Assembly: GCF_000012845.1 (NCBI RefSeq)
Contig: NC_009615.1
Coordinates: 1,263,501 to 1,327,500 of the forward strand
Source: Parabacteroides distasonis ATCC 8503
Lineage (GTDB): Bacteria > Bacteroidota > Bacteroidia > Bacteroidales > Tannerellaceae
Length of the DNA stretch: 64,000 nt
Reading direction: 5' to 3'
This document shows positions 26,211 through 34,293 of this stretch, in pieces. Each line of letters opens with the position of its first letter. The first letter of the stretch is position 1. The position numbers and the translations under genes were made by a program. A model generated the notes under the pieces. The model had not been told where the DNA came from, ran no database searches, and was given only the letters and a program-made list of their open reading frames with translations.

Positions 26211-26291
26211 ATGAAGGCAATCTATGGCTATACCGATTATAGCTTTAAGTATGGATTTCTTGGAATTTTTGAGGAAGAAGTACGTGATTGA
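26211..26291 (+). CDS. Small ORF of 26 codons, possible micropeptide or part of a small RNA
   Basis: The ORF starts with ATG 59 bases after a predicted transcript start and ends in TGA, and a terminator follows 58 bases later. The peptide reads MKAIYGYTDYSFKYGF and then a hydrophobic/acidic end (LGIFEEEVRD). It is too short for comparison by eye. The alternative is that the whole unit (about 26152-26404) is a non-coding RNA. No strong ribosome binding site is present, but this phylum often lacks one. Confidence 0.4.
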   Translation: MKAIYGYTDYSFKYGFLGIFEEEVRD

Positions 26292-26348
26292 ATAAATTTT
26301 AAAATCTCAGAGAGATAAAATATGCGTAATTAATTGATAAATAAACAA

Positions 26349-26404
26349 AAAGGCCTCTTTTTCCAGTTTGACTTTTTCATCATTCTAGGAAAAAAGGCCC
26401 TTTT
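26349..26404. terminator. Terminator of the small transcript, also convergent to holA
   Basis: A long imperfect stem pairs AAAAGGCCTCTTTTTCC with GGAAAAAAGGCCCTTTT around a 23-base loop, with T-rich sequence on either strand. It can end both the small plus-strand transcript and the minus-strand holA transcript. Confidence 0.7.
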
Positions 26405-26430
26405 GCCTGCACTAAGTCTATGATTTCTGT

Positions 26431-27453
26431 TTAATGTAAAATTTTGTAAAGTAATTCTTTTAGTAAATCTGCATCTGTCGCTGAAGAGTTTTCCACTCCC
26501 TTAGATCTTGCGTCAGTCGTTCGGATATCGCTGATCAAATTAAAAACTTTCATCGCTGGATAATTTTTCATCCCCAAAAGATAGTCCTTTACTTGATAAG
26601 TTCCCCGTAAACCAAGTGCGGTCATCAATCCTGATTCCGATCGATCCTTTGAATAATAACAAATCAGCAAGTTTGAAAAATAGTTAAATAATACAGGAAG
26701 TGTCATCTGTATCGGATTACTTTTAGGGTTTTTCTCAAAATACTGAGCGATCCGGTTAGCCTTTAATATATCCTTCATGGCAAGTGCCTTTATCAGCTCA
26801 AAGTTATTGTATTCTTTACTAATCCCTATATTTTGCTCGATCAATTCCGGTGTGATGCGTTTTGAGGCCTTTTCAGCCAAGATAATTGCCAGCTTATCTA
26901 ATTCCTTATTGAGACGGTTTAAATCGTTTCCAAGGAAATCTGAGAGCATTTGAGCGGCTTTTGGATCGATACCGATAGAACGCTGTTGCATCAAAGAGGT
27001 GATAAAACTCGGCATTTTATAATCCGGGATCTTTTTTGACTCATATAAAATACCGTTTTTATCGGTTGCGGCCGCTAACGCACGACGGCGATCTAAAGTC
27101 TTATATTTGTAATTTATGACCAAAATAGTTGATGACAAAGGATTCTTCACATAACTGCTCAGCAACTCTATATCTCTCACTAATTGAGCCTCTCGAACAA
27201 CGATCAATTGATATTCGGACATCATCGGAAAACGACGTGCCGCATTGATAATAGAAATAGCATCTGTATCTGCGCCGTATAGAATAATCTGATTGAAATC
27301 TCTCTCAGATTCCTCTAATACGCTTTTTAATAACAAATCTGTTATTTGATCGATGAAGAAAGGCTCTTCGCCCATTAACACATAAACAGGCTGAAACTTC
27401 CTTGCTGTTATATCCCTACAAATCTCCTCGAAAGTAATTTCTTTTTTTGCCAT
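26431..27453 (-). CDS. holA: DNA polymerase III delta subunit
   Basis: The 340-residue protein is the clamp-loader delta subunit that opens the beta clamp. The N-terminal AAA-like fold lacks a full Walker A, as expected (PVYVLMGEEPFFIDQITDLLL near residue 18), and the middle has SLMQQRSIGIDPKAAQMLSDFLGNDLNRLNKELDKLAI, typical for HolA. The C-terminal helical collar domain is present. It is separated by 19 bp from the upstream AMP nucleosidase gene and read in the same direction. Length is usual for the family. Confidence 0.93.
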   Translation of the reverse strand: MAKKEITFEEICRDITARKFQPVYVLMGEEPFFIDQITDLLLKSVLEESERDFNQIILYGADTDAISIINAARRFPMMSEYQLIVVREAQLVRDIELLSSYVKNPLSSTILVINYKYKTLDRRRALAAATDKNGILYESKKIPDYKMPSFITSLMQQRSIGIDPKAAQMLSDFLGNDLNRLNKELDKLAIILAEKASKRITPELIEQNIGISKEYNNFELIKALAMKDILKANRIAQYFEKNPKSNPIQMTLPVLFNYFSNLLICYYSKDRSESGLMTALGLRGTYQVKDYLLGMKNYPAMKVFNLISDIRTTDARSKGVENSSATDADLLKELLYKILH

Positions 27454-27472
27454 AAATTATGAGGTTTCGCTA

Positions 27473-28249
27473 TTACCAACTAAAACGGATATGACGGATG
27501 GTTTTCTTACCATCCAAAATCTGTTGAAGAGCTTCAACTCCCAACATTACCTGTTCTCCTACAAATTGTTGAGTTACCTTCCGGTCACTCGCTTCTGTTT
27601 TTACACCATCTTCTTCCATCGGTTTATCCGATATCATCAACAATGCACCCGTAGGTATTTGGTTAGCGAAACCGGCAGTAAGCAAGGTTGCGGTTTCCAT
27701 ATCGATACCAGTGGCATGCGTACTACGAAGATATTCCTTGAAAGCATTATCGTATTCCCAAACCCTGCGATTTGTCGTGTAAATCGTACCTGTCCAATAA
27801 TCTTTTCCATGATCACGTATGGCGGAAGAAATGGCACGAAGCATTGAAAAAGCGGGCAATGAAGGTACCTCAGGTGGTAAATACTCATTCGACGTTCCCT
27901 CACCTCGGATCGCCGCTATTGGCAATACATAATCCCCTAATACATTCGCTCTTTTTAATCCTCCACATTTACCGAGGAAAAGCACCGCTTTGGGCATGAC
28001 TGCTGATAATAAATCCATGATTGTAGCAGCGTTCGCACTTCCCATCCCAAAATTGATAATGGTAATCCCTTCTGCCGAGGCATTGGGCATCGAACTTTTC
28101 AATCCCAAAATCGGGACATTAAAATGATCCGCAAATATCTCGACATATTTAGTAAAGTTAGTGAGTAATATGTGCTTAGTGAAGTCTTCTAGCTTTCGCT
28201 CGGTATAACGAGGCAGCCAATTTTCTACGATTTCTTGTTTTGTTCTCAT
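27473..28249 (-). CDS. amn: AMP nucleosidase
   Basis: The enzyme cleaves AMP to adenine and ribose 5-phosphate, or acts as a related nucleoside phosphorylase. The 258-residue protein has the PNP/UDP fold with NFGMGSANAATIMDLLSAVMPKAVLFLGKCGGL (residues 66-99), GIDMETATLLTAG and MISDKPMEEDG. This is the short form typical of Bacteroidota; the E. coli enzyme is longer with an extra N-terminal domain. It is divergent from the HsdR_N gene and 19 bp upstream of holA, so they may be co-transcribed. Confidence 0.88.
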   Translation of the reverse strand: MRTKQEIVENWLPRYTERKLEDFTKHILLTNFTKYVEIFADHFNVPILGLKSSMPNASAEGITIINFGMGSANAATIMDLLSAVMPKAVLFLGKCGGLKRANVLGDYVLPIAAIRGEGTSNEYLPPEVPSLPAFSMLRAISSAIRDHGKDYWTGTIYTTNRRVWEYDNAFKEYLRSTHATGIDMETATLLTAGFANQIPTGALLMISDKPMEEDGVKTEASDRKVTQQFVGEQVMLGVEALQQILDGKKTIRHIRFSW

Positions 28250-28304
28250 AAATAACTACCTTTGAGGTGCATTTTAGTTAGAATATAAATAGCAAATATA
28301 GCAA

Positions 28305-28766
28305 ATGCTCCCATTAAATCTACCAAAATTCTCAGTCAAAGTTACGGAGAAAGCAGGAAAGCCTTCTATTTGGGATCCTGTACGCCGAAAATTTGTCGCA
28401 TTAACGCCAGAGGAATGGGTACGACAACATTTCGTGAACTATTTGGTCACGGAAAAAAACTATCCTCAAGAACTTTTAGCGAATGAAGTAGCGGTGAAAC
28501 TAAACGGAACATCCAAACGATGCGATACCGTTGCATACAATCGGTTTCTAGCACCTCTAATGATTATTGAATATAAAGCTCCACATATCGAGATAACAAG
28601 CGCTGTATTCGATCAAATCGTACGTTATAACATGGTCTTACACGTAAAATACTTAACCGTAAGCAACGGCATCCGTCATTTTTGTTGCAAAATTGACTAT
28701 GAGAAACAGACGTATGCTTTCCTCGAAGATATACCGGAATACAATCTATTGGAGAAAATCGTTTAA
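28305..28766 (+). CDS. Stand-alone HsdR N-terminal-type nuclease domain protein
   Basis: The 153-residue protein resembles only the N-terminal domain of the type I restriction R subunit. The PD-(D/E)xK-type active site appears intact: D74 (KRCDTVAY), E89 and K91 (MIIEYKAP). There is no helicase part and no hsdM or hsdS nearby. Proteins like this occur in many Bacteroidota beside holA (my recollection, not checked), which points to a chromosomal repair or processing role rather than restriction. Substrate and partners are unknown. Confidence 0.75.
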   Translation: MLPLNLPKFSVKVTEKAGKPSIWDPVRRKFVALTPEEWVRQHFVNYLVTEKNYPQELLANEVAVKLNGTSKRCDTVAYNRFLAPLMIIEYKAPHIEITSAVFDQIVRYNMVLHVKYLTVSNGIRHFCCKIDYEKQTYAFLEDIPEYNLLEKIV

Positions 28767-28827
28767 TTATCTAAAATAAGTCCCCCTTATCCTTCTATGC
28801 ACTCGCACGGATCAGATAAGGGCTTAC

Positions 28828-29079
28828 TCAGCCCAACCAGTGAGTAGTTCTATCGATCAGGAATTTACAGCTTGCAGATAAGTCATCTTGTTCTATATAC
28901 TCGACATCACCGGAAGTCTTAGAAGGTAGCACCATATCTGATACTTCTACCTCCTCATTTTCAAGGCTGGCAAACTTAAACAGATTATATATGCTTGATA
29001 GAAAGAGAAGAAAAAGAAACAGGAATGCCTTTGCGACACTTCCTGTTTTTTCTATATATTGAGTAGATTTCAAATCCAT
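28828..29079 (-). CDS. Small membrane-anchored protein of unknown function
   Basis: The 83-residue protein has one hydrophobic segment (about 17-35: VAKAFLFLFLLFLSSIYNLF) followed by an acidic tail. No family is recognised. The start may be the first Met. It could be a lineage-specific small membrane protein. Its neighbour on the same strand (29157) is also small and unknown, and no promoter was identified between them. Confidence 0.45.
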   Translation of the reverse strand: MDLKSTQYIEKTGSVAKAFLFLFLLFLSSIYNLFKFASLENEEVEVSDMVLPSKTSGDVEYIEQDDLSASCKFLIDRTTHWLG

Positions 29080-29156
29080 ATCCCACGCATTAAAAGTTAC
29101 ATGGGCACAAACATAGCAATATTCGTCAAATAAACAAATATTTTAACACGAAAATT

Positions 29157-29384
29157 TTATTTCGTAAAGAGATAATCCTCCGGTTTTGCGATTCGTAAAA
29201 TATATTCCGGAGTATTAGGGAGCCTTTTCGCATACAAAGTGACAGAATCACCCCTCTCAGGCATCGTAGAATTAGATTCCAACGATATCTGGTCAACATT
29301 ACGCAATTTTATTTCATCATCTTTATCGAAAAAGAATGAGTATCCTAATAAAACCGCAAAAAAAGATAAAATCAATGGCTTCAT
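29157..29384 (-). CDS. Small exported protein of unknown function
   Basis: The start at 29384 (MKPLILSFFAVLLGYSFFF) was chosen because it begins a clean signal-peptide-like hydrophobic stretch; an upstream Met at 29444 would add 20 polar residues before it. The 75-residue product then continues RNVDQISLESNSTM and a basic tail. I do not recognise a family. A 23-bp periodic repeat cluster lies about 100 bp upstream. Confidence 0.45.
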   Translation of the reverse strand: MKPLILSFFAVLLGYSFFFDKDDEIKLRNVDQISLESNSTMPERGDSVTLYAKRLPNTPEYILRIAKPEDYLFTK

Positions 29385-29485
29385 GTCTAACTTGTTTTTA
29401 TGACTATATAAGCTTAGATGCTTATAAAACGATAAACGCTGCATATTATTTCAAAATAATTACATTTTTAATGTGCCGACATAGA

Positions 29486-29577
29486 AGTACGACTTATTTC
29501 GTTAATGAAGTATATATCCTATGACACATGCAGTATATATCCTATAGCATTTGAAGTATATCTTCGTAAAGAGGAGT
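29486..29577. repeat. Four degenerate 23-bp repeat units (cluster F)
   Basis: Units start at 29486, 29509, 29532 and 29555, each with AGTA. Units 2 and 3 share AGTATATATCCTAT exactly, unit 4 has AGTATATC, and unit 1 is more diverged (AGTACGACTTATTTC). The cluster lies between the 3' end of nqrF and the start of the small gene at 29157-29384. Apart from the nqr terminator nothing else is seen in this gap. Confidence 0.7.
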
Positions 29578-29592
29578 TTCAAGGCCAAAATA

Positions 29593-29625
29593 AAAAGGCG
29601 AGGATCTTAACCCCCGCCTTCTATC
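29593..29625 (-). terminator. Terminator of the nqr operon
   Basis: A short GC-rich inverted repeat (AAGGCGGGGG with a one-mismatch AAGGCGAGG partner) lies about 22 bases beyond the nqrF stop and is followed on the minus strand by TTTTTATTTT. It is weak to moderate by inspection. Confidence 0.6.
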
Positions 29626-29646
29626 TGCAGATATAGAAATCCTATT

Positions 29647-30933
29647 TTATCCACCGAAATCATCGAAGTGCAACATCTCACGAGGTACACCCAAGTTATC
29701 CAGCATATTTTCCACGGCCTTTGACATCGGGCCCGGACCACACATGTAGTATTCGATATCTTCCGGAGCCTCGTGATCCTTCAAGTAAGTATCATGGATT
29801 ACTTGATGAACGAATCCAGCCGTATATTTAACACCCGCAGCATCAGCGGCAGGATCAGGACGGTCAAGCGCCAAGTGGAACGTAAAGTTTGGGAATTCTT
29901 TCTCTATTTCCAAGAAATCTTCCAAATAGAACACTTCGTTCAAGGCACGTGCGCCATAGAAGTAAGACATCTTACGATCCGTAGTCTTCAACGTCTTCGT
30001 CATGTGCATGATTTGGGCACGCAACGGAGCCATACCAGCACCACCACCAATCCACATCATCTCTCTCTTAGAATCGAAAATTGGGTGGAAATCACCATAA
30101 GGACCACTCATAGTCACCTTATCACCCGGTTTCAACGTAAAGATATAAGAAGAAGCGATACCCGGCATCACATCCATGAAACCAACTTGTGGTTTCGGTT
30201 TGAACGGCGGCGTAGCGATACGCACGGTCAACATGATACGGTCACCCTCAGCAGGATAGTTAGCCATAGAATAGGCACGGATAGACGGTGAGTCGTTCTT
30301 ACACTTCAAACCGAATAAACCGAATTTCTCCCAAGCCGGCAGATACTCGGGGCCGATCAAGCTCTTATCGATATCCTTGTTATAATCCATTGAGTATGTA
30401 GGAATCTTGATCTGAGCGTAAGAACCCGGAATAAAGTCCATGTGCTCACCTTTAGGCAACGCAACGATAAACTCCTTGATAAATGTAGCGACGTTCTTGT
30501 TACTGATAACCTCGCATTCCCATTCCTTAACGCCAAATACCTCGTCTGGTACTTGAACGACCATATCCTCTTTCACCTTGCATTGACAAGCCAAACGCCA
30601 ATGATCTTTCACTTGTTTACGAGAGAAGAAACCTTTCTCAGTAGGTAGGATCTCACCACCGCCATCAATAACTTGAGCACGGCACTGACCGCATTTACCA
30701 CCACCACCACAAGCGGAAGACAAGAAGATGCCACCGCTCTGTAGCGCACCTAGCAAAGTTCCACCAATCGGGGTCTCTATATCTTTCTCTCCGTTAACCT
30801 TCAAGCTTACATTCCCTGAAGGCACCAATTTTGCTTTGGCGAACAAAAGCAAACCGACCAAGATCAGCGTGATCAATAAGAATACTATTGCGCTGACACC
30901 AATCGTAAGTCCGCCCGACATTAATAAAGTCAT
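29647..30933 (-). CDS. nqrF: Na+-translocating NADH:quinone reductase subunit F
   Basis: NqrF is the entry point for electrons from NADH. The 428-residue protein has one N-terminal transmembrane helix (about 8-32), a 2Fe-2S ferredoxin domain with C75, C81, C84 and C116, an FAD domain with RAYSMANYP and an NAD domain with GGGAGMAPLRA. It ends FDDFGG. It is the last gene of the nqrABCDEF operon, 28 bp after nqrE, and a terminator follows. All expected ligands are present. Confidence 0.96.
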   Translation of the reverse strand: MTLLMSGGLTIGVSAIVFLLITLILVGLLLFAKAKLVPSGNVSLKVNGEKDIETPIGGTLLGALQSGGIFLSSACGGGGKCGQCRAQVIDGGGEILPTEKGFFSRKQVKDHWRLACQCKVKEDMVVQVPDEVFGVKEWECEVISNKNVATFIKEFIVALPKGEHMDFIPGSYAQIKIPTYSMDYNKDIDKSLIGPEYLPAWEKFGLFGLKCKNDSPSIRAYSMANYPAEGDRIMLTVRIATPPFKPKPQVGFMDVMPGIASSYIFTLKPGDKVTMSGPYGDFHPIFDSKREMMWIGGGAGMAPLRAQIMHMTKTLKTTDRKMSYFYGARALNEVFYLEDFLEIEKEFPNFTFHLALDRPDPAADAAGVKYTAGFVHQVIHDTYLKDHEAPEDIEYYMCGPGPMSKAVENMLDNLGVPREMLHFDDFGG

Positions 30934-30961
30934 CTTTATATTTTGTTTAATGCGTTAATAC

Positions 30962-31579
30962 TTAAATCTTCAGACCAGAGAAACACATGAATGCCATACC
31001 CATCAAACCCGTGATGATGAAAGTAATACCCAAGCCTTTCAAGGCATTGGGGACATTTGAATAAGACAATTTCTCACGGATAGCCGCCATACCTACGATA
31101 GCCAGCAACCAACCGATACCAGATCCTAAACCATAAACAGTGGCGACACCTACATTAGGGAACGCCTTTTGTTGCATAAACAGAGAACCACCCAAGATAG
31201 CGCAGTTTACAGCGATCAGCGGCAAAAAGATACCAAGGGAAGCATACAAAGACGGAGAGAATTTCTCGACTACCATCTCGACCAACTGCACGAAAGAAGC
31301 GATAACGGCGATAAAGATAATAAACGCCAAGAAGCTAAGGTTCACCTCCGCATATTCCGGGCCTAACCAACTTAACGCACCTTCTTTCAATACATAATTC
31401 TCAAGCATATAGTTAATCGGCAACGTACAGAAAAGTACGAATGTCACTGCTATACCTAATCCTAAAGCGGTCTTCACGTTCTTTGAGACAGCCACGAAAG
31501 AGCACATACCCAAATAGTATGCGAAGATCATGTTGTCAACGAAGATCGAGCGGACGAATGTGCTTAATAATTGTTCCAT
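30962..31579 (-). CDS. nqrE: Na+-translocating NADH:quinone reductase subunit E
   Basis: The 205-residue integral membrane protein has six transmembrane helices. The two Cys (C26 in LGMCSFVAVS and C126 in AVNCAILGG) together with those of NqrD are expected to hold the iron-sulfur centre inside the membrane. It lies between nqrD (25 bp) and nqrF (28 bp). NqrE is paralogous to NqrD, and its length is normal. Confidence 0.95.
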   Translation of the reverse strand: MEQLLSTFVRSIFVDNMIFAYYLGMCSFVAVSKNVKTALGLGIAVTFVLFCTLPINYMLENYVLKEGALSWLGPEYAEVNLSFLAFIIFIAVIASFVQLVEMVVEKFSPSLYASLGIFLPLIAVNCAILGGSLFMQQKAFPNVGVATVYGLGSGIGWLLAIVGMAAIREKLSYSNVPNALKGLGITFIITGLMGMAFMCFSGLKI

Positions 31580-31604
31580 TCTATTATTCGTTTAATCGTT
31601 AACA

Positions 31605-32234
31605 TTAATTTTCTTGAAGTTCCTTGTTCTTAGCACGATGAACCCAAATAATAACAGCGATCACGATCAACGCCATCGGAGGCAAGATCATCAAACCATT
31701 GTTCACGTAACCCAGATCATAGAATGCCTGCGGAATCACTTGGAAACCCAATAAGGTACCAGATCCCAGCAATTCACGGAAGAAACCTACGATAATAAGA
31801 ATAATCGCATATCCCAGACCGTTACCTATGCCATCCAAGAACGATTCCCATGGGCCGTTACCCAAGGCGAACGCTTCCAGACGTCCCATCAAGATACAGT
31901 TCGTAATGATCAAACCGACAAATACGGAAAGCTGTTTGTTTACGTCATAAGCAAAAGCTTTCAACACCTCACTAACGATTGTCACCAAAGCGGCAACTAC
32001 CACCAATTGCACGATAATACGGATACGGTTCGGAATCGTATTACGCATCAATGAAATGATCACGTTAGCGAAAGCCACGACAGCCGTCACCGAGATACCC
32101 ATCACGATGGCCGGCTCAAGTTTTGATGTTACAGCCAACGCAGAGCAAATACCCAACATCTGAACGACAACCGGGTTGTTAGCGCTCAACGGGCCTAACA
32201 GAACTTCTTTATTCTTTTCAGATAATAATCCCAT
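31605..32234 (-). CDS. nqrD: Na+-translocating NADH:quinone reductase subunit D
   Basis: The 209-residue protein has six predicted helices and forms a pseudo-symmetric pair with NqrE. The expected cysteines are C30 (MLGICSALAVT) and C113 (ITNCILMG). It starts 7 bp after the nqrC stop codon, consistent with coupled translation. The C-terminus is a short polar tail. Confidence 0.95.
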   Translation of the reverse strand: MGLLSEKNKEVLLGPLSANNPVVVQMLGICSALAVTSKLEPAIVMGISVTAVVAFANVIISLMRNTIPNRIRIIVQLVVVAALVTIVSEVLKAFAYDVNKQLSVFVGLIITNCILMGRLEAFALGNGPWESFLDGIGNGLGYAIILIIVGFFRELLGSGTLLGFQVIPQAFYDLGYVNNGLMILPPMALIVIAVIIWVHRAKNKELQEN

Positions 32235-32241
32235 CTTCTAC

Positions 32242-33054
32242 TTAATTTTGTGAGGTCAAAAATTTAACATAACCGCTCAAGCTGTTGAATAACATTTCAT
32301 CCACACCTTTACTGGTAATTGTACCACCTGAGATACCGTCTACATAATCCTGTCCCGCTACGCTCTTACCCGGCTTAACAACAGCGACAGACTTGAATTC
32401 TCCACTCATGAAGATCTTCTTACCTTTGAACTCATTGCTGAACACCGGTTTAGAGATCTCTGCTCCCAGACCCGGAGTTTCACCTTGGTGGCTGAAGTCA
32501 GCACCATAAATAGTATTCTTATCACTATCTACAGAGATATAACCCCATAACGGACCCCAAAGACCTGCTCCATGCAAAGCCATGATATATTTCGGTTGAC
32601 CATCTACATTCGCGACGAAAACCGGATATTGATGCTCAGTGGCAGCCTTAACTACATCCGTAGCGAAAGCGTCGCCTTCAACCTTCTCACCATTCTCGTT
32701 TACCAAGAAAGCTTCCTTGATCAACTCGTTGTACTTGGTCTCAGCCTCAGAAGAAGAAACATTTACGTTGATAGAACGCAGAATTTGTTGTCTCTTATCG
32801 TTATCCTCGTTCTGTTTCTGAAAACTTCTCAATGATTGTGAAGTAAACGCCAATACGACAGCCACTAGCACAACCATCACAGCCGCATAAACAACCGTAT
32901 AAACATTGCTATCCCGGTTTATGCCTTTCTTAGCGGCGCCCTCCTCCTTGATTTCCTCAAATTCGGAAGCAGGAGCGGAACATACCGGGCAAGTGTCAGG
33001 AGCCTTATTTCCCTCGTGGACATAGCCACATACCTTACATTTATATTTAGCCAT
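32242..33054 (-). CDS. nqrC: NqrC with an N-terminal rubredoxin-like domain (fusion)
   Basis: NqrC carries covalent FMN in the Na+-pumping NADH:quinone reductase. Here 270 residues comprise an extra N-terminal rubredoxin/rubrerythrin-type domain (about 1-40; C6-x2-C9 and C22-x2-C25), a linker, the usual NqrC transmembrane helix (48-72, after NRDSNVYTV) and the periplasmic FMN domain with SGGTIT (T245 the likely flavin-linked Thr). Standard NqrC begins at about residue 45 here. The fusion is continuous: there is no stop or frameshift. The rubredoxin domain would lie on the cytoplasmic side. Its electron donor is unknown. It sits between nqrB (13 bp) and nqrD (7 bp). Confidence 0.93.
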   Translation of the reverse strand: MAKYKCKVCGYVHEGNKAPDTCPVCSAPASEFEEIKEEGAAKKGINRDSNVYTVVYAAVMVVLVAVVLAFTSQSLRSFQKQNEDNDKRQQILRSINVNVSSSEAETKYNELIKEAFLVNENGEKVEGDAFATDVVKAATEHQYPVFVANVDGQPKYIMALHGAGLWGPLWGYISVDSDKNTIYGADFSHQGETPGLGAEISKPVFSNEFKGKKIFMSGEFKSVAVVKPGKSVAGQDYVDGISGGTITSKGVDEMLFNSLSGYVKFLTSQN

Positions 33055-33067
33055 ATTCCTTCTTACT

Positions 33068-34270
33068 TTATTTTATTACACGTTTCAATCTGCGAGAGAT
33101 ATTAGCTTCCACAACATAATAGTCGATCAGCGGAGCGAACACGTTCATCAACAGGATAGCGAGCATCATACCCTCTGGATAACCCGGGTTCAACGCACGA
33201 ATAATAATGGCCATAGCACCTACAAGGAAACCATAGATATATTTACCTGTCTCCGTACGAGCGGAAGTCACAGGGTCTGTAGCCATGAACACGGCACCAA
33301 AAGCGAAACCACCTAAGAACAAGTGATCCAGCGGAGATACGCACATAGCGACCGTTGTACCGACCATATTAAAGATCAATGACATGAAAGCACCACCCAC
33401 GAACACGGAAACCATTGTCTTCCAACTTGCGATACCCGTAACCAACAAGATAACCGCACCGATCAAAATAGCCAATACGGAAGTCTCACCGATAGAGCCC
33501 GGGATCAAACCAATAAACGCGTCCCAAGTAGAGATCGGGTTGCCTAATACGTCAACAGCTTGGAAAGAACCGATCATCTCCTTACCAGCGATAGCGACTT
33601 GTCCCAGCGGAGTAGCTCCGGAAAAGCCGTCAACCACTTGGCCAGCCCCAATACCAAACGTATCAGCCGTACGAACGAACACTTGATCACCAGACATTGC
33701 TGCCGGGTAAGCGAAGAATAAGAACGCACGTGTAACCAATGCTACATTAAATATATTATATCCCGTACCACCAAATACCTCTTTCGCGAAAATAACAGCG
33801 AAAGCAGTAGCTACGGCGATCATCCATAACGGAGTATCGACCGGAACGATCATCGGAATCAAGATACCGGAAACCAAGAATCCTTCTTGAATCTCTTCCT
33901 TCTTCACTTGGGCGACAGCGAACTCTATACCCAAACCTACCACATACGAAACAATGATCTTAGGCAATACCGCCAAAAATCCAAAAATAAAAGTCATCAA
34001 AAATCCCGGATCAGCCCCCACAGCTAAATTGTGCTGATAACCGACATTATACATACCAAAAAGCAAAGCAGGCAACAAAGCGATGATAACCACGGTCATG
34101 GCACGCTTTGAATCAATACAGTCATGAATATGTACGCCCGTTTTAGAGGTCTCGTTCGGAACAAATAAGAATGTTTCGAAACCGTCAAAAACAGAACGGA
34201 ACATCGCCAGCTTTCCGCCTTCCTCAAAGTTAGGCTTAATCTTGTCGAGATAATTCCTTAACGCTTTCAA
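33068..34270 (-). CDS. nqrB: Na+-translocating NADH:quinone reductase subunit B
   Basis: The 400-residue membrane protein has about ten helices, carries covalent FMN at T220 (GFSGATPLG) and contributes to the sodium channel and quinone site. The N-terminal soluble part (1-55) and the strongly conserved MATDPVTSARTETGK motif near residue 330 are present. It lies 23 bp after nqrA and 13 bp before nqrC. Length and motifs are normal. Confidence 0.96.
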   Translation of the reverse strand: MKALRNYLDKIKPNFEEGGKLAMFRSVFDGFETFLFVPNETSKTGVHIHDCIDSKRAMTVVIIALLPALLFGMYNVGYQHNLAVGADPGFLMTFIFGFLAVLPKIIVSYVVGLGIEFAVAQVKKEEIQEGFLVSGILIPMIVPVDTPLWMIAVATAFAVIFAKEVFGGTGYNIFNVALVTRAFLFFAYPAAMSGDQVFVRTADTFGIGAGQVVDGFSGATPLGQVAIAGKEMIGSFQAVDVLGNPISTWDAFIGLIPGSIGETSVLAILIGAVILLVTGIASWKTMVSVFVGGAFMSLIFNMVGTTVAMCVSPLDHLFLGGFAFGAVFMATDPVTSARTETGKYIYGFLVGAMAIIIRALNPGYPEGMMLAILLMNVFAPLIDYYVVEANISRRLKRVIK

Positions 34271-34293
34271 TGTATTATAAGTTTTTTATGTTA

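Larger units (their letters stand above)
25597..26430. other. AT-rich 834-bp intergenic region with repeated GTTTAC half-sites
   Basis: The gap between the XRE gene and holA holds the XRE promoter, a perfect 12-bp direct repeat GATACATATGTG (25727-25738 and 25746-25757), four TGTAAAC copies (25769, 25922, 26026, 26118), an inverted GTTTACT/AGTAAAC pair, one plus-strand promoter, a 26-codon ORF and a terminator. It is unusually long for this window and not explained by a normal gene. The segment 25760-26110 shows no ORF of note. Confidence 0.7.

Noticed and set aside
28305..28766. Remnant of a type I restriction system
   Set aside because: The gene is complete as a single domain, keeps its active-site residues and has no hsdM/hsdS remnants nearby.
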